Source: Pseudomonadota bacterium
Lineage (GTDB): Bacteria > Desulfobacterota > Desulfovibrionia > Desulfovibrionales > Desulfovibrionaceae
Direction: 5' to 3'
NCBI GenBank assembly: GCA_023450535.1
Contig: JAEXGX010000018.1
Location: 1-8,029 of the forward strand
DNA: 8,029 bases
Below are positions 1 through 6,431 of this stretch, in pieces. The first letter of the stretch is position 1, and every line of letters begins with the position of its first letter. Below the pieces are notes generated by a model. The model was not told where the DNA came from, searched no databases, and was given only the letters and a program-made list of their open reading frames with translations. A program made the position numbers and the translations under genes.

Positions 1-485
1 ACCCCTTCCATCAGACAGCCGTCACCGAGAAAAACCCAGGTGCGGTGATCGACAATATTCAGGCCGTCGCGGTTGAAGCTCTGAGCCAACATGCGTTCAG
101 CCAGCGCCATGCCTACGGCTGTGGCAAGGCCCTGCCCCAGCGGTCCGGTGGACATATCCACGCCGGGCGTACGGTCGCATTCCGGATGGCCGGGCGTCAG
201 CGACCCCATCTGGCGGAAATTGCGGATCTCGTCCATGCTCAGAGCATACCCCGTCAAGTGCAGCAGCCCGTACAACAGCATGGAGGCGTGACCATTAGAC
301 AGCACAAAACGATCGCGGTCAAACCAGGCCGGGTCGGCAGGGTTGTGCTTCAAAAAGCCGCGCCACAGGGATTCCGCCATGTTGGCCATGCCGAGGGGGG
401 CGCCGGGATGACCTGACTTGGATTTTTCAACAGCATCAATGGCCAGTGCGCGCAGGGCGTTGGCGAGTTCGGAACGATTGGGCAT
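1..485 (-). CDS. tkt: Transketolase, N-terminal 161 codons (cut by window edge)
   Basis: Transketolase is the thiamine-diphosphate enzyme that moves two-carbon ketol units between sugar phosphates in the non-oxidative pentose phosphate pathway, in the cytoplasm. I translated 161 uninterrupted codons by eye. Family hallmarks lie in the expected order: KSGHPGAP near residues 23-30, with the cofactor-site His26; SNGHAS at 63-68; GHPE at 99-102; STGPLGQG at 112-119; and the metal/diphosphate motif GDGCLMEG at 154-161, where the window ends. Full-length transketolases are about 660 residues, so roughly three quarters lies off the left edge. The ATG at 483-485 is chosen because GGAGG sits 4 nt upstream. 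The gene lies 230 bp downstream of rpe, which encodes another enzyme of the same pathway. Identification is very secure; which tkt paralogue it is cannot be told. Confidence 0.96.
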   Translation of the reverse strand, partial: MPNRSELANALRALAIDAVEKSKSGHPGAPLGMANMAESLWRGFLKHNPADPAWFDRDRFVLSNGHASMLLYGLLHLTGYALSMDEIRNFRQMGSLTPGHPECDRTPGVDMSTGPLGQGLATAVGMALAERMLAQSFNRDGLNIVDHRTWVFLGDGCLMEG

Positions 486-489
486 ATAA

Positions 490-494
490 CCTCC
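490..494 (-). promoter_or_regulatory. Ribosome binding site of tkt
   Basis: On the minus strand a full GGAGG stands 4 nt before the ATG of tkt. It supports that start codon, although the spacing is slightly short. GC-rich foldable sequence lies immediately upstream of it. Confidence 0.75.
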
Positions 495-643
495 AGCGCC
501 GGTAAAGCCGGGCCGCGCTTGCCCCGCGCGGGGCGTTTTCCGTACCGGTTCAGGAAGATATTTCCCTGCGCGGCGGATTTTTCAGAGCAGTGTCACATTG
601 AAAATATGCATGACCGGAACACAGAGCAGTTCAACTCTGTAAG

Positions 644-672
644 GCTATACCGCAAACAAAAACAGCGCGCAA
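644..672 (-). promoter_or_regulatory. Possible weak promoter for tkt
   Basis: On the minus strand a -35-like TTGCGC (667-672) stands 17 bp from a -10-like TATAGC (644-649). The match is 3/6 and 4/6 to the sigma-70 consensus. The spacing is ideal but the hexamers are poor. It would give a leader of about 150 nt. tkt could equally be read through from rpe, since no strong terminator separates them. Confidence 0.3.
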
Positions 673-715
673 ACATTCCATTTCCTTTGGAACAGCACGC
701 AACGCCGGCGGAAAA

Positions 716-1360
716 TTACCCTACTGCGGCATTGAAGGCGGCAAGACGTTCGGCAAGGGGGGGATGCCCGAAAAACGCCGAACCGGAAACCAGCACATCG
801 GCTCCGGCACGGGTCAGTTCTCCCGTATTTTCCGGCGTCACTCCGCCATCCACCTGTACATGGCAGACGCGTTCGCCAAGCATGGCCCGCAAAGCGCGAA
901 GCTTTCTGTACGTGGCGGGCAGGAATTTCTGACCGCCGAAACCAGGGTTGACGCTCATAAGCAGTACCATATCCACGTCATCCAGCACATACCCCAGCAT
1001 CTCCGGCGGCGTGGCGGGATTGAGAGCAACGCCCGCTTTCATGCCCAGACGGCGGATCTCCGCCAGCGTACGTTGAAGGTGGCGGGTAGTCTCGGCATGC
1101 ACTACCAGCATGTCCGCCCCGGCATCCCGGAAGTCGGAAAGATAGCGCTCCGGTTCCTCAATCATGAGGTGTACGTCGAAAAACAGGGAGCTACGTTTGC
1201 GTAGCTCCCTGATGACATGCTGGCCAAAGGTGATGTTGGGCACAAAACGCCCGTCCATCACATCCCAGTGTACCCATTGCAGCCCGGCTGCTTCAAGAGC
1301 GCACAGGGTTCCTGCCAAATCGCCGCAGTCGGCGGAAAGAAGCGAAGGAGAAAGAATCAT
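716..1360 (-). CDS. rpe: Ribulose-phosphate 3-epimerase
   Basis: This enzyme interconverts D-ribulose 5-phosphate and D-xylulose 5-phosphate in the pentose phosphate pathway, in the cytoplasm, supplying xylulose 5-phosphate to transketolase. The product is 214 residues, close to the family norm of about 220, and should form a TIM barrel. The metal and catalytic residues are present: His31 and Asp33 in HWDVMDG, His64 in FDVHLM, and Asp171 in VDGG. The phosphate-binding loop VNPGFGGQ is at 137-144 and SGSAFFG at 192-198 is the second phosphate-binding segment. The ATG is chosen by the N-terminal ILSPSLLSAD motif and a GGAG 8 nt upstream. It overlaps the stop of the upstream MerR-like gene as ATGA, which implies translational coupling. 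A perfect 12-bp inverted repeat lies inside the coding sequence at 1184-1211. Confidence 0.96.
   Translation of the reverse strand: MILSPSLLSADCGDLAGTLCALEAAGLQWVHWDVMDGRFVPNITFGQHVIRELRKRSSLFFDVHLMIEEPERYLSDFRDAGADMLVVHAETTRHLQRTLAEIRRLGMKAGVALNPATPPEMLGYVLDDVDMVLLMSVNPGFGGQKFLPATYRKLRALRAMLGERVCHVQVDGGVTPENTGELTRAGADVLVSGSAFFGHPPLAERLAAFNAAVG
1184..1211 (-). repeat. Perfect 12-bp inverted repeat within rpe
   Basis: The arms CAGGGAGCTACG (1184-1195) and CGTAGCTCCCTG (1200-1211) are exact reverse complements separated by a 4-nt loop. On the mRNA this gives a 12-bp hairpin spanning codons 50-59, which encode IRELRKRSSL. The protein remains in line with the family here, so the repeat is not an insertion that disrupts the enzyme. 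Confidence 0.85.
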
Positions 1361-1887
1361 GACGCATGCTCCGGACTATGAGGGAGGGAAAAACGGGAGA
1401 GAACAGCGTGCAGTTCGCGCAGTTCACGGGCAGCGTCCTCCAGCGCCCGCAGGTTTTCGCCAGCCTGAAGCGCAAACTTTCCGGCGGGAGGAACAGCCAG
1501 CCTGGACGTCAGCAGGGGCGAGGGCGCTGCCAGAGCCGATGGCGCTACGGGCACGGCAAGCTGCGCCGAAGCACATGGCCTTGATTCGGAAGGAACAGAC
1601 AGCGGAGAAGCAGACAGATTGGGACGCGGAGCGGGCATGGGCATTTCGCCGGAAAGTATCCGGCGCGCACCATCAATGGTCATGCCCCTTTCATGCAACA
1701 GGGAACGGATACGCCGCAACACGCGCATATCGTCTTCCCGGTACAGGCGTTGCCCTTTGGGCGTGCGCAGGGGCGCAAGCTGAGGGAATTCCCCTTCCCA
1801 AAAGCGGAGCACGCAGGTCTTCAGTTTCAGGGCGGCGGCGGCTTCCCCTATGCGGTACAAGCGCCCGTTTCCCTTGTCTTTTGCCAT
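1357..1887 (-). CDS. MerR-family DNA-binding regulator, pheT-linked type
   Basis: The product is a 176-residue cytoplasmic DNA-binding protein. Residues 10-79 form a MerR winged helix-turn-helix: YRIGEAAAALKLK, then VLRFWEGEFPQL and the wing RTPKGQRLYREDD, then a helix ending TIDGARRIL. The wording LRFWE-EFPQL and GQRLY is typical of the MerR-like proteins encoded near pheT/ihfA in many proteobacteria. Residues 83-137 are a low-complexity Pro/Ala/Ser linker, and 141-168 are an amphipathic helix that could dimerise. There is no metal-binding cysteine cluster, so a metal sensor is unlikely, and the effector and targets are unknown. I prefer the ATG at 1885-1887 because GGGGAG lies 7 nt upstream. 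An in-frame ATG at 1906-1908 would add seven residues but lacks a comparable site. The 3' end overlaps rpe by 4 bp. Confidence 0.85.
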   Translation of the reverse strand: MAKDKGNGRLYRIGEAAAALKLKTCVLRFWEGEFPQLAPLRTPKGQRLYREDDMRVLRRIRSLLHERGMTIDGARRILSGEMPMPAPRPNLSASPLSVPSESRPCASAQLAVPVAPSALAAPSPLLTSRLAVPPAGKFALQAGENLRALEDAARELRELHAVLSRFSLPHSPEHAS

Positions 1888-1894
1888 GCAATGT

Positions 1895-1900
1895 CTCCCC
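1895..1900 (-). promoter_or_regulatory. Ribosome binding site deciding the MerR-like start
   Basis: GGGGAG on the minus strand is 7 nt from the ATG at 1885-1887. It lies inside the extra codons of the alternative upstream start, which argues for the shorter protein of 176 residues. Confidence 0.6.
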
Positions 1901-1944
1901 GCCGCCATGAGTCTTTCCTACTGCGCGGCGGCCTTAGCAAAATT

Positions 1945-1989
1945 AAAGGCAGCCCCGGAAATACGACGCCTCGTTCCGGAACTGCCTTT
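1945..1989 (-). terminator. Terminator-like hairpin between pheT and merR-like gene
   Basis: Just after the pheT stop, AAAGGCAG pairs with CTGCCTTT (1982-1989 with 1945-1952). This is extended by two possible U-G pairs and CCGGAA/TTCCGG (1974-1979 with 1955-1960), for about 16 bp in all. The loop is about 13 nt. On the minus strand the stem runs into TTTAATTTTGC, a moderate U-tract. On the plus strand it runs into CTTTCTTTTTATATC, so it could work both ways. It probably ends or attenuates pheST transcription, leaving partial read-through into the regulator, rpe and perhaps tkt. Confidence 0.75.
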
Positions 1990-1993
1990 CTTT

Positions 1994-4438
1994 TTATATC
2001 TCTACGGGCAGAGCCTGCACAAGGGCGGAAACGATCTTTTCCCGCTCCTTGTCCACTTCAGCGTCCTGCAAGGTACGCTCTGCATGACGGAAGGTCATAC
2101 GGAAGGTCAGGTTACGTTCCCCTTCTGCTCCGGCCCGTTCGCCCTTGGGCTCATACAGATCAATGAGTTCCACGAATTCCAGAATGGGATTTTTGCTACC
2201 CCGTCCGGCTACCCGGATGCACATAAAGATGTCTTCCACCTTGATTCCGGCCTTCGCCCGCACGGTCACATCGCGGCGCACGGGAGGGAAGACGGGCAGA
2301 GCATGGAAGGAACGATGAACTCCGGAAGCAAGCTCCCGCAGAAGATCCAGATCAAGGTCGGCCAGCCATACTTCCTTGCGGGCATGGTAAGCATCCGCCA
2401 TATCCGGCCGGACACGTCCCAGAATCCCTGCTTCCTTACCGTCCGCCAACACCAACACCGCAGGCGCAAGGTAGGGATGATCCGGTATGACGTTGAGCGC
2501 GGGGTCAGACAAGTGCAGGAAATTAAGGAAGAAATGGCGGATAATGCCCTTGAGATCCGTATAGTTCACGTCCTCGTCGACGTGAGGCCAGGCCGAATCG
2601 TAGCGATTGCCGTACAGCACAAAGCCCAGACGGCGGCGTTCACATACGCCCGTTTCACTTGCCGGATCCTTGCGGAAGCTCTCCGCCACCTCGAACAGGC
2701 GTAGCCCCGCCGCTCCCTGCGCGATATTATGGCGCACGTTCTGGAGCAGGCCTGGGGCGAGTTCCGTGCGCAGCACGTCCTGCTCGGCAGTCAGGGGGTT
2801 CATGATATTCACCCGGCCTTCCTGCGGCAAGTGCAGGAGGTCAAGATCCCGGTTGCCGACAAAGCTGTAATTCACAGCCTCGTTCAGCCCCATTCCGGCG
2901 GCCCAGTGTTTGACGCGCATCATAAAACCATGCTTGCCTTCAGGCTGACCGAAGCTTTCCAGACAGGAACGCACGGCGGGCAACGTGGCGGGCATGGAGT
3001 CCACGCCTTTAAAACGGGCCGCTTCCTCAATGAGGTCGGCTTCGCGGTAAAGATCATAGCGCCAGCCGGGAGCAGATACCTTCCATTCGCCCTTGCCCGT
3101 CTGTTCCACGCCGCAACCCAGGGCTTTCAGCGTACCGGAGCAAAAGGCGTCGTCCAGTTCCACGCCGAGCAGATCCTCGGCCTTACTGCGGCGGAAGCGG
3201 ATGACCGGGGCCACGTAGGGTTTAGGTTCATTACGGCACACGCCCTTCAGTACCCGGCCGCCGGAAAGCTCCGCCATCAAAGCCGCTGCGCGATCCAGCG
3301 CAAAAGCCATACCGGTCTGATCCACGCCGCGCTCATAACGGTAGGAGGATTCACTGGACAGACCGAGGCGGCGGGATGTACGGCGTACAATCTGGGGTTT
3401 GAACAGGGCGCATTCGATGAACACGCTTCTGGTTTCATCGGAAATTTCGGTAGCCAATCCGCCCATGACCCCAGCCAGTGCTACAGGCCGCTCAGCGTCG
3501 CAGATCAGGCCGTCGCCCGCTTCCAGCACACGCTCCTGCCCGTCCAGGGTAACAAGCTTTTCGCCCTGTTCCGCCCGGCGCACAATGATGCGCCCGCCAG
3601 CCAGCTTGTTGTGGTCAAAGGCGTGCAGGGGCTGGCCCAGTTCCATAAGGATGTAGTTGGTCACGTCCACCAGGTTGGAAATGGGGCGCACGCCCACGCT
3701 ATGCAGACGCCAGCGCATCCACGCCGGGGAAGGCATGACCTTCGCGCCTTCCAGCATACGGCCGGTATAGGCCGGGCAATGGTCGGGATCCTTGATCTCA
3801 ATGGGCAGAGAAGCGGAAACATCGTCCCCCTCTTCTTTCAGATCCACGCGGGGAAGCGTCAGGGGCAGACCGAACGCGGCGGCCACTTCGCGGGCAAAGC
3901 CGAGCACGGAAAGGCAGTCCGCCCGGTTGGGCGTGATGCTGATGTCCAGCACTTCCTGGTCGAAATCGAGTTCGTCCACCAGGCGCTTGCCCAGTTCAAT
4001 CTTCCGCCCCGCCCGGTTGGTTTCGGGCAGGACAAGGATGCCGCTGTGGTCGTCGGTAAGGCCGAGCTCACGCTCGGAACAGATCATGCCGAAAGAGGGC
4101 ACGCCGCGCAATTTGGCTTTTTTGATTTCCAGACCGCCGGGCAGTTTGGCTCCCACGGGAGCTACGGGCACCAGCTGGCCAGCCGCCACATTGGGCGCAC
4201 CGCACACGATAGTCAACGGCTCCCCCTCGCCCACATCCACAGTGCAGACGTGCAGATGGTCGGAGTCAGGGTGCATCTCACAGGTGAGCACGCGGCCCGC
4301 CACCACGTCCCGGATGCCGTCATAGGGATGCAGGACATCCTCCAGTTCCAGCCCCAGCATGGTCAGACGCTCGCCGAGTTCTTCCGCCGTGCCCGTATAG
4401 GGCACGAATTCCTTGAGCCAGTTCAGACTAAGAAGCAT
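1994..4438 (-). CDS. pheT: Phenylalanine--tRNA ligase beta subunit
   Basis: This is the beta subunit of the alpha2-beta2 enzyme that charges tRNA-Phe in the cytoplasm; it binds tRNA and edits mischarged Tyr-tRNA. The product is 814 residues, within the family range of about 790-820. Domains in order are: an N-terminal segment LSLNWLKEFVPY; an OB-fold tRNA-binding domain at about 43-155 with HPDSDHLHVC; a B3/B4 editing domain at about 213-385 with NLVDVTNYILMELGQPLHAFD-type sequence at 255-275; a B5 domain at about 405-480; a catalytic-like core at about 490-700; and a C-terminal ferredoxin-fold anticodon-binding domain from about 715 with FPPVRRDV. The ATG at 4436-4438 is chosen because AGGAG lies 7 nt upstream and the protein then begins at the conserved N-terminus. 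An in-frame ATG 14 codons earlier would lie inside pheS. Confidence 0.97.
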   Translation of the reverse strand: MLLSLNWLKEFVPYTGTAEELGERLTMLGLELEDVLHPYDGIRDVVAGRVLTCEMHPDSDHLHVCTVDVGEGEPLTIVCGAPNVAAGQLVPVAPVGAKLPGGLEIKKAKLRGVPSFGMICSERELGLTDDHSGILVLPETNRAGRKIELGKRLVDELDFDQEVLDISITPNRADCLSVLGFAREVAAAFGLPLTLPRVDLKEEGDDVSASLPIEIKDPDHCPAYTGRMLEGAKVMPSPAWMRWRLHSVGVRPISNLVDVTNYILMELGQPLHAFDHNKLAGGRIIVRRAEQGEKLVTLDGQERVLEAGDGLICDAERPVALAGVMGGLATEISDETRSVFIECALFKPQIVRRTSRRLGLSSESSYRYERGVDQTGMAFALDRAAALMAELSGGRVLKGVCRNEPKPYVAPVIRFRRSKAEDLLGVELDDAFCSGTLKALGCGVEQTGKGEWKVSAPGWRYDLYREADLIEEAARFKGVDSMPATLPAVRSCLESFGQPEGKHGFMMRVKHWAAGMGLNEAVNYSFVGNRDLDLLHLPQEGRVNIMNPLTAEQDVLRTELAPGLLQNVRHNIAQGAAGLRLFEVAESFRKDPASETGVCERRRLGFVLYGNRYDSAWPHVDEDVNYTDLKGIIRHFFLNFLHLSDPALNVIPDHPYLAPAVLVLADGKEAGILGRVRPDMADAYHARKEVWLADLDLDLLRELASGVHRSFHALPVFPPVRRDVTVRAKAGIKVEDIFMCIRVAGRGSKNPILEFVELIDLYEPKGERAGAEGERNLTFRMTFRHAERTLQDAEVDKEREKIVSALVQALPVEI

Positions 4439-4444
4439 TCCGGG

Positions 4445-4450
4445 ACTCCT
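4445..4450 (-). promoter_or_regulatory. pheT ribosome binding site overlapping pheS stop
   Basis: AGGAGT on the minus strand shares its first two bases with the TAG stop of pheS (4449-4451) and lies 6-7 nt before the pheT ATG. The arrangement suits coupled translation of the two subunits in equal amounts. Confidence 0.8.
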
Positions 4451-5489
4451 ATATGGAGAACTGTCCGAGGAAGCGGACATCGTTCTCGAAATTCATGCGC
4501 AAATCACTGATGCCGTACTTGAGCATGGCAATACGTTCCACGCCCAGCCCAAAGGCGAAGCCCGAGACTTCGTCCGGGTTGTAGCCCACGGCCTCAAATA
4601 CCGCCGGGTCCACCATGCCGCTGCCCAGAATTTCCAGCCAGCCCGATCCCTTGCATATCCGGCAGGTTTGGCCATTGATGTGGCCCTCGCCGCCGCACTG
4701 CGTGCAGGACATGTCCACTTCCACACTGGGTTCGGTAAAGGGGAAAAAACTGGGGCGGAAGCGCACGCGCGTCTTTTCCCCGAACACGGCGCGCAGAAAG
4801 GCGGTGAGCGTACCGCGCAAATCGGTCATGGTCACTTTTTTATCGACCAGCAGTCCCTCGATCTGGTGGAACATGGGGGTATGGGTCACGTCGGAGTCGC
4901 GGCGGTACACCTTGCCCGGCGCAATGACGGCCAGAGGGGGTTTGCGTGAAAGCATGGTGCGCACCTGCATGGTGGAGGTGTGCGTACGCAGCACTACCTT
5001 ATCTTCAATATACAGAGTGTCCTGCATATCGCGCGCAGGATGCTCGGGCGGCATATTCAGGGCTTCAAAACAATGAAAGTCGGTGTCCACTTCCGGTCCG
5101 GTCACAATCTCGTAACCCATGCTCCGGAACACGGAACACACTTCCTCCATGGCCAAAGTAATGGGATGAAGCGACCCGCGCCAGGGCATACGGGCGGGCA
5201 AGCTGGCGTCGAACCGGGCGAGAAAGGCGGCCTCACGCTCGGCTTCCTGCCGGGCAAGGCGCTGCTCCAGCAGCTCGGTCAGGGCCTGCTTGACCTTATT
5301 GGCTGTCTGCCCGAAGGCGGGACGTTCGGCGGGCGCGAGTTCCGGCAGGCGGGACATGAGTTCTGCCACCTTGCCCTTACGGCCCAGAAATTCCACGCGG
5401 CAGCTTTCCAGCTCCTGCGCCGAGGTGACCTTGTCCAGCCGCTCTTCAAGAGCGGGAACCAGACTTTGCAGTTGTTCAAGAAGATCCAT
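4449..5489 (-). CDS. pheS: Phenylalanine--tRNA ligase alpha subunit
   Basis: This is the catalytic subunit, a class II synthetase that activates phenylalanine with ATP and joins it to tRNA-Phe, working with PheT in the cytoplasm. The product is 346 residues. Residues 1-90 form the N-terminal coiled-coil tRNA arm. The catalytic domain contains motif 1 around 106-135 (HPIT, then MGYEIVTGPEV), motif 2 at 192-212 (GKVYRRD through MFHQIEG), FTEPSVEVD at 251-259, and motif 3 at 310-323 (GFAFGLGVERIAML). Four cysteines at 262, 265, 276 and 279 form two CxxC pairs, probably a small zinc site seen in many bacterial PheS. The start at 5487-5489 gives the usual N-terminus and has a modest AGGG 6 nt upstream. 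An in-frame TTG 26 codons earlier would add an Arg-rich extension unlike the family and is rejected. Confidence 0.97.
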   Translation of the reverse strand: MDLLEQLQSLVPALEERLDKVTSAQELESCRVEFLGRKGKVAELMSRLPELAPAERPAFGQTANKVKQALTELLEQRLARQEAEREAAFLARFDASLPARMPWRGSLHPITLAMEEVCSVFRSMGYEIVTGPEVDTDFHCFEALNMPPEHPARDMQDTLYIEDKVVLRTHTSTMQVRTMLSRKPPLAVIAPGKVYRRDSDVTHTPMFHQIEGLLVDKKVTMTDLRGTLTAFLRAVFGEKTRVRFRPSFFPFTEPSVEVDMSCTQCGGEGHINGQTCRICKGSGWLEILGSGMVDPAVFEAVGYNPDEVSGFAFGLGVERIAMLKYGISDLRMNFENDVRFLGQFSI

Positions 5490-5516
5490 GACAAGCCCTG
5501 AATGATGTTTCCCTCC

Positions 5517-5548
5517 GCCGCGTTCGCACGTATCGCGAATGTCGCGGC
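5517..5548 (-). promoter_or_regulatory. Hairpin in the pheS leader
   Basis: In the untranslated leader, GCCGCG pairs with CGCGGC and TTCGC pairs with GCGAA. Together they make an 11-bp stem with a 3-nt bulge and a 7-nt loop, ending about 27 nt before the pheS ATG. There is no U-tract after it, so it is not a simple terminator. A second hairpin lies at 5567-5581 (AGAGGC/GCCTCT around a 3-nt loop). The pair may affect message stability or translation; function is inferred only from structure. Confidence 0.5.
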
Positions 5549-5601
5549 TCCAGCGGCGCAAGGGCAAGAGGCATCGCCTCTCGAGTTTGAAAATTCGTGG
5601 G

Positions 5602-5630
5602 ATTATACATTATTCGCTCCGAGCCGTCCA
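5602..5630 (-). promoter_or_regulatory. Promoter of the pheST cluster
   Basis: On the minus strand a perfect TATAAT (5602-5607) lies 17 bp from TGGACG (5625-5630), which matches four of six -35 bases. Transcription would start near 5595, giving a leader of about 105 nt before pheS. No better pair is visible in the 239-bp gap on this strand. Confidence 0.65.
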
Positions 5631-5680
5631 GTTCCGCCCCACCGGACAATCTGACCGCCCAGCCGGAAGAGCAGGCCCTC

Positions 5681-5708
5681 TTGACAGAAGGAAGACTCTC
5701 CCGATAAG
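5681..5708 (+). promoter_or_regulatory. Promoter of the acetyltransferase gene
   Basis: A perfect TTGACA (5681-5686) lies 16 bp before GATAAG (5703-5708), which matches four of six -10 bases. Transcription would start near 5715, leaving a very short leader of about 14 nt. This promoter diverges from the pheST promoter, their -35 boxes being about 50 bp apart. Confidence 0.55.
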
Positions 5709-5728
5709 CCCCGGCAAGGCGGTCCACT

Positions 5729-6229
5729 ATGAACACACAAGACAACAATGGCGGCAGTGTCGCGCAGGCGAAGCCGGATGAAATAGACGAAATCCGGGCC
5801 ATGTTCTCGGAATACGTCGCATGGCTTGGCGTCGATCTTTCCTTTCAACAGTACGATGCGGAGCTTTCCTCCCTGCCGGGCCGTTATGCACCTCCTTCAG
5901 GCAGGCTTCTACTGGCCCGCCACAACGGGCTACCCGCAGGCTGCGCCTGTCTGCGCAAACTTTCCGCAACGCGATGTGAACTGAAACGGCTCTATGTGCG
6001 TGAAGCATTCCGAAAGCAGGGAGTAGGTGCGCTTCTGACCCATACCGCGCTCACGGAAGCCCGACTGATCGGATACAGGGAGATCGTGCTGGACACGCTG
6101 GGCTCCATGCGCCCGGCCATTGCCCTGTACCAAAATCTGGGCTTTGAGGAAATTCCGCCCTACTATACTAACCCTCTCGCAGGCGCACACTTCTTCATGC
6201 TCAAGCTGTTTCCTGCGCATAGCCATTAA
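5729..6229 (+). CDS. GNAT-family N-acetyltransferase, substrate unknown
   Basis: This is a cytoplasmic 166-residue protein of the GNAT superfamily, which transfers an acetyl group from acetyl-CoA to an amine. Residues 87-112 are motif A: a beta strand RLYV followed by RKQGVGA, the pyrophosphate-binding loop of pattern R-x-x-G-x-G (Arg95 to Gly100), and then a helix. Motif B is at about 129-148, with AIALYQNLGFEEIPPYY, the common C-terminal acetyl-CoA and substrate segment. Length fits a single-domain GNAT. No signal peptide or membrane segment is visible. The substrate could be an amino acid, an amine or a protein N-terminus; the sequence does not say. The ATG follows only a weak AAGG-type ribosome site. 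The gene is alone on its strand, divergent from pheS, and is followed by a strong hairpin terminator. Confidence 0.88.
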   Translation: MNTQDNNGGSVAQAKPDEIDEIRAMFSEYVAWLGVDLSFQQYDAELSSLPGRYAPPSGRLLLARHNGLPAGCACLRKLSATRCELKRLYVREAFRKQGVGALLTHTALTEARLIGYREIVLDTLGSMRPAIALYQNLGFEEIPPYYTNPLAGAHFFMLKLFPAHSH

Positions 6230-6242
6230 GTGCTTGATATAA

Positions 6243-6270
6243 AAACGCGCCGGGAAATCCCGGCGCGTTT
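6243..6270. terminator. Strong hairpin terminator after the acetyltransferase gene
   Basis: AAACGCGCCGGGA (6243-6255) pairs perfectly with its reverse complement at 6258-6270; with a realistic loop the stem is 12 bp with an AAAT loop. It begins 14 bp after the acetyltransferase stop. Read on the minus strand it is followed by TTTTTATATC, a classic U-tract. On the plus strand only three T residues close the stem. It therefore looks better as a backstop for leftward transcripts, though it probably serves both convergent genes. Confidence 0.75.
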
Positions 6271-6295
6271 CAGAATGATGATAAACCGGGGCTCT

Positions 6296-6341
6296 TCTCT
6301 GCTCTCTTTATCCGTACGAAGCTCCGCTTCTACGGCTAAAG
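6296..6341. repeat. Palindromic module 1
   Basis: This unit opens with a 21-bp sequence (6296-6316) repeated with one mismatch in module 2. CTTTATCCGTA (6306-6316) pairs with TACGGCTAAAG (6331-6341) with one mismatch, and GAAGC/GCTTC pair inside around a 3-nt loop. Confidence 0.75.
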
Positions 6342-6371
6342 GTGCCCCGTACCCCGTCGGGGGGAATGATA

Positions 6372-6420
6372 TCTCTGCTGTCTTTATCCGTATGGCTCGC
6401 AAGCTCGCCTACGGATAAAG
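6372..6420. repeat. Palindromic module 2
   Basis: This is the second copy of the 21-bp sequence (6372-6392), 76 bp from the first, differing only at one base. Its arm CTTTATCCGTA (6382-6392) pairs perfectly with TACGGATAAAG (6410-6420). The loop region differs in sequence from module 1, so the stem is conserved while the loop is not. Confidence 0.75.
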
Positions 6421-6431
6421 CTCCCCCCGAT

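Larger units (their letters stand above)
486..715 (-). other. rpe-tkt intergenic region / tkt leader
   Basis: This 230-bp gap between the end of rpe and the start of tkt carries no convincing gene. It has three visible elements. First, a GC palindrome at 521-534 (a 5-bp stem if a 4-nt loop is allowed) just before the tkt ribosome site. Second, a 9-bp direct repeat, CAGAGCAGT, at 583-591 and 622-630. Third, a possible leftward promoter at 644-672. A small stem (TTCCA/TGGAA) followed by T-rich sequence occurs on the minus strand soon after rpe, but it is too weak to call a terminator. The region most likely holds the tkt promoter and untranslated leader. Confidence 0.5.

Noticed and set aside
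582..597. A CRP/FNR-like site upstream of tkt (TGTGA with a 6-bp spacer and TCTGA, minus strand)
   Set aside because: One half-site is good but the other matches only three of five bases, and single TGTGA motifs are common by chance.
2566..2585. A 7-bp inverted repeat inside pheT (TCACGTC/GACGTGA)
   Set aside because: Stems of this length are expected by chance in a gene of 2.4 kb; nothing else marks the site.
1850..2704. A 284-codon plus-strand open frame opposite the end of pheT
   Set aside because: It crosses the pheT terminator hairpin and is antisense to the PheT C-terminal domains; no family resemblance.
2729..4510. A 593-codon open frame on the plus strand opposite pheT
   Set aside because: It lies antisense to an unmistakable full-length PheT. 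Its translation is His/Gly-rich with no recognisable domain, as expected for the antisense frame of GC-rich coding DNA.
5476..5574. A 32-codon frame in the pheS leader as an attenuation leader peptide
   Set aside because: It has only one Phe codon, its AGAGG is just 2-3 nt from the ATG, and no terminator with a U-tract follows. It is more likely chance.
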